Shown: positions 1 to 5,326 of the stretch, in pieces
How the letters are laid out: every line of letters starts with the position of its first letter
Numbering within the stretch: the stretch's first letter is position 1
Assembly (NCBI GenBank): GCA_028701945.1
Contig: JAQVPT010000103.1
Span: forward strand, 1-6,387
Length of the DNA: 6,387 bases
From: Bacteroidales bacterium
Lineage (GTDB): Bacteria; Bacteroidota; Bacteroidia; Bacteroidales; ML635J-15
Direction of reading: 5' to 3'
The notes under the pieces: model-generated
Database searches by the model: none
Seen by the model: the letters and a program-made list of their open reading frames with translations, nothing else
What the model was told of the DNA's origin: nothing
Made by a program: the position numbers and the translations under genes

Positions 1-149
1 ACTCACTATAAACAAGTGGAATGAGTATTTCGTAATCTATTTGCTGCCTTTAATATAAATAAAATAATTACACTTGTGTTTAGTCATAAGTTTTCTTAAC
101 TTTGGATTATCAAAATGAGCAAAATAGTTAAATTTAAATTATCTTAATT
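1..149. other. Lead-in before the TfoX-like gene; possible tail of an unseen upstream gene
   Basis: No complete gene is visible here. Plus-strand frame 2 is open from the left edge to a TAA at 56-58 (18 codons, hydrophobic, ending LLPLI) and could be the C-terminus of a gene cut by the window edge. That is too short to support, and another frame also stops early by chance (TGA at 22-24). The stretch also holds the promoter at 74-104 and a 10-codon leader reading frame at 115-147. Only those two elements stand out from AT-rich spacer. Confidence 0.4.
74..104 (+). promoter_or_regulatory. Bacteroidota-type promoter for the TfoX-like gene
   Basis: TTG at 74-76 is followed by exactly 20 bases and then TAACTTTG at 97-104. 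This fits the Bacteroidota sigma-ABfr consensus (TTG at about -33, TAnnTTTG at about -7) in both elements and in spacing. Transcription would start near 109-112, giving a leader of about 40 nt before the ATG at 150. This is read from sequence alone. In AT-rich DNA such motifs can occur by chance, but the position just upstream of a gene supports it. Confidence 0.6.
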
Positions 150-413
150 ATGGCAATATCTGGAGTACACAATATTGGTAAGGTTTTAGAATTAAAATTG
201 GAAGCAGTCGGTATAATGTCTCATGACGATTTGATTGAAATCGGTACAGAGGAAGCATTTTTGAGATTGTTAGCAAATAATAAAAATACCAGTCGCAGCG
301 TGATTTTTTCTATCGAAGGTGCTATTACTGGCGTTAGATGGCACAAGCTTGATGAGAAACGAAAAGAAGAATTAGGCGAGTTTTATAATTCTGTAGTAAA
401 TGCTCGGAGATAG
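150..413 (+). CDS. Stand-alone TfoX/Sxy C-terminal domain protein
   Basis: This 87-residue protein matches the C-terminal domain of the TfoX/Sxy family along its whole length. The helix-hairpin-helix-like start N8-I-G-K, then L..K L..VGI (about 13-22), is followed by H25-D-D-L, the IG.EEAF.RLL helix (31-41), and the late block I55-E-G-A-I-T-G-V-R-W-H-K-L with a terminal helix to about 84. Full-length Sxy/TfoX also has an N-terminal domain and activates competence genes with CRP in gamma-proteobacteria; that half is absent. Single-domain versions are known, but their role is unclear, so competence should not be assumed. The ATG at 150 is chosen because the conserved domain begins within eight residues and the promoter lies 45 bp upstream. 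There is no Shine-Dalgarno sequence. The next gene lies 90 bp downstream on the same strand. Confidence 0.8.
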   Translation: MAISGVHNIGKVLELKLEAVGIMSHDDLIEIGTEEAFLRLLANNKNTSRSVIFSIEGAITGVRWHKLDEKRKEELGEFYNSVVNARR

Positions 414-443
414 AAATAAAAAAATCTGACAAAACTCATAAAT

Positions 444-504
444 TAAATCTATTATAAATTGCATTTTTGAATTTTATTTGAAATTGTAAATTATAATAGA
501 TTTA
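444..504 (+). repeat. 14-bp perfect inverted repeat ending on the start codon of the oxidoreductase gene
   Basis: TAAATCTATTATAA (444-457) is the exact reverse complement of TTATAATAGATTTA (491-504), with 33 bases between. The right arm fills the last 13 bases before the ATG and includes its A. In mRNA it could form a long A-U hairpin that hides the start region. In DNA it could be two operator half-sites. The spacer holds two TTTGAA copies 11 bp apart (466-471 and 477-482). It is not a terminator: no GC-rich stem or following U tract exists. The function is inferred from position only. Confidence 0.6.
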
Positions 505-3500
505 TGCAAAAAATTCAAAAGCATCCAATATTAAATATCCCCGTTGATAATCCTGTTACTTTTAAGTACAAGGGTCAAGACGTTTTAGGTAACAAAGGTT
601 TTACTATTGCAGCTGCCTTACATCAAGCAGGTTATCCTGTACATAGTCATTCCTTAGATAACAGAAATAGATCTCTTGAATGTGGAATTGGTAAGTGTGG
701 AGCTTGTGAAATGCTTGTTGATGGCAAGATTAAGAGAATCTGTATTACCAAAGTCGATGGCGTTAAAGAAGTTTGTGAAATCCCGAAAGATTATTCTCCC
801 GAAATAGATTCAGATAAACACCAAAATGAAGTCGCTGTTTTTAAAACAGATGTCGCTATTATTGGTTCAGGTCCTGCTGGACTCGCTGCTCGTGAACTAT
901 TAAATGAGCATAATATTTCAAATATTGTTGTCGATAATAATGATAAAATAGGCGGACAATTTCTCATGCAAACTCATCAATTTTTCTTTTTTGAAAAAGA
1001 AAAGAAATTTGGTGGTATGAGAGGGTTTGAAATTGCCGAAACACTCGCTGGAGAAAATCGAGACGGAATAATGCTTAATTCTGTCGTTTGGGATATTTTA
1101 GAAGATAAAAAACTTGCAGTAAAGAATATAAAGACAAACGAAATATTCTATATCCAGTCTGATCATTTGATTGTTGCCACTGGAGCAATACCATTTATGC
1201 CAAGTTTTAAAAATGATGATGTCCCTGGAGTTTACACCGCTGCAGTAGTTCAGAAAATGATGAACAGTGAGTTTACATTACTCGGTAAAAATGTTTTAAC
1301 AGTTGGTGCTGGAAATATTGGATATTTGACTTCATATCAGTTAATGCAAGCTGGAGCAAAAGTGAAAGCTATTATTGAAGCTATGCCAAACGAAGGTGGT
1401 TTTCCTGTTCAAGCAAATAGAGTTCGCAGGTTGGGTATTCCTGTGATGACTGGTTATATCCTTTTAGAAGCTATTCCGAATGATGATTATACTGGTGTTA
1501 TTGGAGCCATAATTGCTAAATCGGAGAATTTTAAACCAGTACCCGGAACAGAAATGCTAGTAACAGATATTGATGCTATTAATATTTGTACTGGTCTCGT
1601 TGCAGACGACCAACTAATGATTAAAGGAAGTTTATTATTTGGCAGAAATGCTCATGCCATTGGTGATGCTTTGCGAATAGGTGAGGGGACAAGTGCTGTT
1701 TTGAGAGGAAAGCAAGCTGCTTACGAAGTAATCGATAGTATGGGTGTAAGATATAATTATAATGATTATCTTGCTTTATCAAAAGAATACATCGACTCTC
1801 AGCAACATCCTGCACGTGTTATTGAATCGCCATTTAAACCTTCGAGAGAAAGAGCAGAAGCTAAACCTTATGTTCTTATAGATTGCTTGTATGGTTTTGC
1901 TTGTAATCCGTGTGAATTTGCATGTCCCCACGGTGCTATTACAAAAACTTCGACAAGTAATGTCCCTCACATTAATTTTGAAAAATGTGTTGGTTGTATG
2001 GATTGTGTTTATCAATGTCCTGGTCTGGCTATTTTTGGATACAGTGAAAAGAAAAATTGGATATTTATGCCAATTGAATATGAGGCTAACGAAGGCGAAC
2101 AAGTTTTTTTAGTTGATAATAATGGAAATAAAGTTGGTGAAGGGGTTATCGAAAAAATCTTAAAAAAACCGAATAAAACTAATGTTGCAAGAGTGAAGGC
2201 ACTTGACCTTTCAGGTGAAAATTTAACTAAAGCTCGTGGTTTTATTGTTAAAGATAATTATCCTGAACCTCTGAAAATTAGTAAATCAGAAACTACACAT
2301 CCATCAGAAACTTATATTTGTCACTGTGATGATGTGAAATTAGATGAGATACTGGATGTAATTGGAGACCGCAAATTTATCTCTGTTGATGAAATTAAAC
2401 ACACTACCCGTTTAGGAATGGGAGCTTGCCGTGGTAAAAGATGTATCAAGCGTCTTAAACAAACCATTGGGGCTTACAATATTGAGATTGTTGGAGATGC
2501 AACTCCTCGTGGTCCTCTTTCAAATCAGGTTTCTATGGGAGAATTATTGCCACATAGTTCCGAAAAAATATATACAAATACTGCAAAAAAATCTAATAAA
2601 CGGATTAAAGTTCAGGCTCTTGTAGCAGGAGGTGGAATGGCAGGTTGTTCAGTTTTTAGATATATGGCAGAAGCTGGACTCAATCCTGTTTTAATAAATA
2701 AAGACAGAGGAGCATCATGGCGAAATATTGCCGGTGGTCGTCCAGCTTTTTCTTTGCCAGCGCTCGCTGATATCGCTATGAAAAACAGAGAGATATTTGA
2801 AGAGTTGCAGAATATTGCTAATATTGATTATAAACCTACCAGATATGTAAGCTTTGCACATGATCAAGATACATATAAAGCTCTTGAGGCTTCAAAAGAT
2901 TGGTCTGATGCTTTTCTTGTTGATAAAAAAGATTTTGTAAAAGAAATATCTCCGTTTTTTAATGCAAAACTTAATACATATAATGCTGCACTTATTACTC
3001 ATGATTGCTGGCAAGCAACACCTGGCAGAACAATTGATCTGATAAGAAAAATAGGACTGTCGAAAGGAGGTCAAATACTTGAAGATTGTGAGTTGATAGA
3101 TCTTACTCGTGAAGGAAAAAACATAATAGCTCTTGTTAAAGACCATAAAGGCGATTATCTTGAGTATGAAACAGAACATTTTGTTAATGCTTTAGGACCA
3201 ACTGCTGACAAATTTGCCAAAAAATTAGGAATTGAAACTGGTTTATATCCTGTAAAACATCAGGCATTTATAACTCGACGTTTACCATATCTTGGAAAGG
3301 ATGGAAATACTTTAGATATGCTTATTGACAGAAGGAAATACAAAGGTTTTTCGGCAGTTTATGGACAACAACTTGCCGAAACTGGACAGATTATTGGTTG
3401 TGCGTCTCCAGCAGTTGATGCCTTGCAAACAGATAAAGATTTACGAATAAATAGTAAGGAATTTTTGGAAATTGTCTCTGAAATTTTTGTTGATTGGATT

Positions 3501-3734
3501 CCGCAATTATCGAGTGTTGGTTTTCAGGCGGTTTGGTCGGGATACTACGTTGAACCACGATATATTGTCGATCCTGAAAATGGTTTACTCACAGGTTTAC
3601 GCGGACACGGGTTTATGTTAAGTCAATATCTTGCTAAACTTTATGTCGATAAACTAACTGGCAAAACTTTTCCTGACTATTTTAATGAACTTAGTCTTAA
3701 AGGAGCTGGACTTTCCGAATCTGCATTCAAATAG
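504..3734 (+). CDS. Fused HcnABC-like flavo-iron-sulfur amino-acid dehydrogenase (1076 aa)
   Basis: This is a cytosolic-looking, multi-domain redox enzyme with no signal peptide or membrane segment. Its domains in order are as follows. A plant-type [2Fe-2S] domain has C60, C65, C68 and C80 (HcnA-like). A two-dinucleotide-fold disulfide-reductase-like module (about 114-440) has an FAD site GSGPAG at 121-126, a second GAGNIG at 268-273 and the late G387-D388 (HcnB-like). A two-[4Fe-4S] ferredoxin has C461, C467, C470, C474 and C495, C498, C501, C505. A small, probably beta-rich linker domain spans about 515-585. A BFD-like [2Fe-2S] domain has C606, C608, C642 and C647. A DAO-type FAD amine oxidase domain (about 703-1060) has GGGMAG at 709-714, PVKHQ at 916-920 and G-H-G-F-M at 1034-1038 (HcnC/glycine-oxidase-like). 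All motif residues are intact. Relatives oxidise glycine, sarcosine, proline or hydroxyproline, or cleave opines. The substrate cannot be read from sequence, and electrons probably leave through the Fe-S chain. The ATG at 504 is the first start; the [2Fe-2S] domain begins soon after. Several subunits fused in one chain is the notable point. Confidence 0.85.
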   Translation: MQKIQKHPILNIPVDNPVTFKYKGQDVLGNKGFTIAAALHQAGYPVHSHSLDNRNRSLECGIGKCGACEMLVDGKIKRICITKVDGVKEVCEIPKDYSPEIDSDKHQNEVAVFKTDVAIIGSGPAGLAARELLNEHNISNIVVDNNDKIGGQFLMQTHQFFFFEKEKKFGGMRGFEIAETLAGENRDGIMLNSVVWDILEDKKLAVKNIKTNEIFYIQSDHLIVATGAIPFMPSFKNDDVPGVYTAAVVQKMMNSEFTLLGKNVLTVGAGNIGYLTSYQLMQAGAKVKAIIEAMPNEGGFPVQANRVRRLGIPVMTGYILLEAIPNDDYTGVIGAIIAKSENFKPVPGTEMLVTDIDAINICTGLVADDQLMIKGSLLFGRNAHAIGDALRIGEGTSAVLRGKQAAYEVIDSMGVRYNYNDYLALSKEYIDSQQHPARVIESPFKPSRERAEAKPYVLIDCLYGFACNPCEFACPHGAITKTSTSNVPHINFEKCVGCMDCVYQCPGLAIFGYSEKKNWIFMPIEYEANEGEQVFLVDNNGNKVGEGVIEKILKKPNKTNVARVKALDLSGENLTKARGFIVKDNYPEPLKISKSETTHPSETYICHCDDVKLDEILDVIGDRKFISVDEIKHTTRLGMGACRGKRCIKRLKQTIGAYNIEIVGDATPRGPLSNQVSMGELLPHSSEKIYTNTAKKSNKRIKVQALVAGGGMAGCSVFRYMAEAGLNPVLINKDRGASWRNIAGGRPAFSLPALADIAMKNREIFEELQNIANIDYKPTRYVSFAHDQDTYKALEASKDWSDAFLVDKKDFVKEISPFFNAKLNTYNAALITHDCWQATPGRTIDLIRKIGLSKGGQILEDCELIDLTREGKNIIALVKDHKGDYLEYETEHFVNALGPTADKFAKKLGIETGLYPVKHQAFITRRLPYLGKDGNTLDMLIDRRKYKGFSAVYGQQLAETGQIIGCASPAVDALQTDKDLRINSKEFLEIVSEIFVDWIPQLSSVGFQAVWSGYYVEPRYIVDPENGLLTGLRGHGFMLSQYLAKLYVDKLTGKTFPDYFNELSLKGAGLSESAFK

Positions 3735-3760
3735 TTTGTTTTTAAACAATAAATAATAAT

Positions 3761-3791
3761 AAAAGAGCCTTAATTTTATTGAGGCTCTTTT
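3761..3791 (+). terminator. Bidirectional intrinsic terminator between convergent units
   Basis: AAAAGAGCCT (3761-3770) pairs perfectly with AGGCTCTTTT (3782-3791). Three more pairs, one of them G-U, extend the stem over a five-base loop at 3774-3778. On the plus strand the hairpin is followed by TATTTTAT and starts 26 bp after the oxidoreductase stop. On the minus strand the stem is followed by TTATTATTATTT, so it can also stop transcripts of the hydG-rrf2 operon, whose last stop is about 170 bp away. Location between convergent genes supports use in both directions. Confidence 0.85.
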
Positions 3792-3962
3792 ATTTTATAA
3801 ATATTACCAATCACTCATTTTATTTTATGTTCTGAAATTGGGCTTAGGGTTTGTTAAATAATAAATGATATAGAATTGACGAAGATGTTTTGTTGTTTGA
3901 CAATCAGATAGGAAGCATTTGTTGAGAGTAGTGTATGCCAGAGTGTAAATTGGTACTGATTC
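3792..3962. other. Intergenic stretch between terminator and last Rrf2 gene
   Basis: There is no recognisable gene or RNA. Composition changes near 3838: the plus strand becomes purine- and G-richer than the AT-rich spacers elsewhere. On the minus strand, the frame directly after the TAA of the last Rrf2 gene stays open for 46 codons (3962 down to 3825), reading ESVPIYTL at its start, but without family resemblance. It may be the operon's long 3' untranslated region, a decayed sequence or a dispersed repeat. Nothing here decides among these. Confidence 0.4.
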
Positions 3963-4382
3963 TTATAGAATTTTCTCTGCATGGTCTTCCAAATCTGATA
4001 TTTTAGTATTTTTTAGATAAGTTAAAAACTTAGTCGTTAATTTTTCACAGAGTTGTTCAAAAAAGATAAATGATTTTTCATTTCTGTTACGCCCAATACA
4101 TATTGCATCTTCATCAACTTTACCATTTAATGCTTCAAAAACGTCGAGCAAAAAAATAGTCTCAGCGGGTTTATTTAAAAAATAGCCACCATGTGGTCCT
4201 CTGGTCGAATATATTAAATCTGCTCGTACAAGACTTTCTAATACTTTAAATAAATGATTTCTGGAGCAGTTGGTAAGGGTCGATATTTTTTGAGCATTAA
4301 TCCCATTTTCCCCAGCAGCAGCAATAAGTGCAATGCTGTGAAAACTTAAGATATTTGCTTCTGAAAGCGCGAGAATTTTCAT
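3963..4382 (-). CDS. Rrf2-family regulator, copy lacking most Fe-S ligand cysteines
   Basis: This 139-residue protein has the Rrf2 winged-helix fold: helix 1 (SEANILSFHSIAL), the recognition region N-A-Q-K-I-S..T-N-C-S-R-N-H-L-F-K-V-L, the wing STRGPHGGYFL and the following P-A-E-T..L-D-V-F-E-A-L-N-G dimer helix. Rrf2 proteins such as IscR, NsrR and RsrR bind DNA, many through an Fe-S cluster held by three cysteines after the wing. Here the loop after the dimer helix keeps only C95, with C112 further on, and is rich in R, N and E, so a classical cluster is doubtful. I choose the ATG at 4382, which aligns with the start of the neighbouring paralogue (M-KILALSEAN against MTKILAISEAN). A TTG at 4388 would add two residues and overlap the upstream stop as TTGA. 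It is last in the cluster, 2 bp after its paralogue when ATG is used. Confidence 0.85.
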   Translation of the reverse strand: MKILALSEANILSFHSIALIAAAGENGINAQKISTLTNCSRNHLFKVLESLVRADLIYSTRGPHGGYFLNKPAETIFLLDVFEALNGKVDEDAICIGRNRNEKSFIFFEQLCEKLTTKFLTYLKNTKISDLEDHAEKIL

Positions 4383-4384
4383 AA

Positions 4385-4813
4385 TCAAAAGAATTTTTTG
4401 TCCGAGTCGATATTTTCTACGATATATTGTAGATTGTTATCGCTTAGGTAATCTACCATTGTTTTGCCAATTTCATAGCAAATATCACCCATTAAGCAAG
4501 TTCCAAAAGGACAAACAGGATTGTCTATTGGACATTTGGTTAATTCAACTTCGCCCTCAATTGCTTTAAGAATATCAATAAGCTTAATTTCGTTTGCAGG
4601 TTTTTTTAGAAAAAAACCGCCAGTTGGACCTCTGGTCGATCCCAAAAGTCCTTCTTTCACTAAACGTTGCAATACTTTAGAAGTATGATGTTTAGATGAA
4701 TTTGTAATTTCAGCGATTTTTATAGCATTAATAGAAGTTGTCGATTTTGCGATTAATGCCATGGCATGAAAAGCAATTGCATTTGCCTCAGAAATTGCAA
4801 GAATTTTAGTCAT
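4385..4813 (-). CDS. Rrf2-family regulator with a four-cysteine putative Fe-S site
   Basis: This 142-residue protein is typical in length for the family. The N-terminal winged helix spans about 1-70, with recognition helix S40-K-H-H-T-S-K-V-L and the wing S59-T-R-G-P-T-G-G-F-F. A dimerisation helix (about 77-90) follows. After it come C94, C101, C106 and C112, the last three within C-P-F-G-T-C-L-M-G-D-I-C. IscR and NsrR hold their cluster with three cysteines in the same place, so an [Fe-S] sensor is likely; cluster type cannot be told. Its target is unknown. Position 7 bp after a TM1266-like gene and in the hydG cluster suggests control of hydrogenase or maturation genes by O2, redox or Fe-S supply. 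The ATG at 4813 is well supported by alignment with its paralogue, which begins 2 bp after its TGA. Confidence 0.9.
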   Translation of the reverse strand: MTKILAISEANAIAFHAMALIAKSTTSINAIKIAEITNSSKHHTSKVLQRLVKEGLLGSTRGPTGGFFLKKPANEIKLIDILKAIEGEVELTKCPIDNPVCPFGTCLMGDICYEIGKTMVDYLSDNNLQYIVENIDSDKKFF

Positions 4814-4820
4814 TTTTATG

Positions 4821-5057
4821 TTATAGGTTTATATGTTTATACTCTATTCCTTCGACATCATTTAGTTCTTTTAACAACAGTTCAATTTGTTTTTTGTCTC
4901 CAGCTAAATCAAGTATAATAATTCCACCTTTTACTTCATTTCTATTAATACCTAACCGATTTCTAATTACGCAACCGTAAAGTGTCAGTATTTCTTGTAA
5001 TCTTTTTGCTCCAACTTCAGGATTTATAACGAGAATTCCAATTATTTCATATTCCAT
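4821..5057 (-). CDS. TM1266-type iron-only hydrogenase system regulator, copy B
   Basis: This is a small single-domain protein of 78 residues from the ATG at 5057. It resembles the TM1266 family ('iron-only hydrogenase system regulator'), which has an ACT/NikR-C-like beta-alpha-beta fold and is found beside [FeFe]-hydrogenase maturation genes. Visible family features are the first strand I-I-G-I-L-V-I-N, a helix with AKRLQEIL, the strand and turn V-I-R-N-R-L-G-I, a central strand G-G-I-I-I-L-D-L-A-G, a second helix LLLKELNDV, and the closing E-G-I-E-Y-K-H. A TTG at 5063 directly abutting the upstream TAA would add two residues; ATG is preferred because the fold starts there. It has no DNA-binding domain of its own, so any regulatory role probably works through a partner or ligand. 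The Rrf2 genes next door are candidate partners, which is inference. Confidence 0.8.
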   Translation of the reverse strand: MEYEIIGILVINPEVGAKRLQEILTLYGCVIRNRLGINRNEVKGGIIILDLAGDKKQIELLLKELNDVEGIEYKHINL

Positions 5058-5063
5058 GTCCAA

Positions 5064-5324
5064 TTAGTTTTTAAAAGTCATTACCTTAACTACTATCCCA
5101 CCAATTCCTTGCAGTTTTGTTATAAAACTATGAGAGTAATCGTCGGAGCCTTTAAGCTCAAGAATTATAAGTCCTGAGCGGCTACACTTCATGTTATTTA
5201 ACTCGTGATAACCAAATCTTGTATTGATTATTGCGGAAAATTCTGACAAAGTGTTTTGTAGTCTTCCTGCCTCTTTAATTCTATCGAGGACTTTGATTGT
5301 TACAATATTAATTTCTGTTTCCAT
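5064..5324 (-). CDS. TM1266-type iron-only hydrogenase system regulator, copy A
   Basis: This is an 86-residue paralogue of the next gene. Shared landmarks are I-V-T-I-K-V-L, the helix GRLQNTLSEF, I-I-N-T-R-F-G, the central strand G-L-I-I-L-E-L-K-G, a second helix and G-I-V-V-K-V at the end. It differs by a longer loop between the R-F-G turn and the central strand (H-E-L-N-N-M-K-C-S-R-S, about five residues longer than copy B), where a cysteine and basic residues sit. The family is known next to HydE/F/G genes; its molecular action is not established. The ATG at 5324 lies 2 bp after the hydG TAA, and its TAA touches the next gene's region, so translation is probably coupled across the cluster. 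Family call is from pattern and context. Confidence 0.8.
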   Translation of the reverse strand: METEINIVTIKVLDRIKEAGRLQNTLSEFSAIINTRFGYHELNNMKCSRSGLIILELKGSDDYSHSFITKLQGIGGIVVKVMTFKN

Positions 5325-5326
5325 AT

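Noticed and set aside
12..82. Inverted repeat of ACAAGTG (12-18) and CACTTGT (71-77)
   Set aside because: Only seven exact bases with over 50 bp between them; expected by chance in such DNA.
462..469. CATTTTTG as a -7 element for the oxidoreductase gene
   Set aside because: The first base is off consensus and no TTG lies 19-20 bases upstream, so it is not supported.
492..497. TATAAT as a -10 promoter box for the oxidoreductase gene
   Set aside because: It would put the transcript start at or after the ATG, no -35 element fits, the motif lies inside the inverted repeat, and Bacteroidota use a different -7 motif.
1621..2102. Overlapping minus-strand open frames opposite the oxidoreductase gene
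   Set aside because: They lie opposite the ferredoxin region of a gene with intact motifs and show no family resemblance; they are shadows of that gene. The same holds for the frames at 1891-2112, 2431-2625 and 2892-3179.
504..3734. Naming the fused enzyme hydrogen cyanide synthase
   Set aside because: The domain set is shared with proline, hydroxyproline, sarcosine and opine enzymes, and no residue seen here decides for glycine or cyanide formation.
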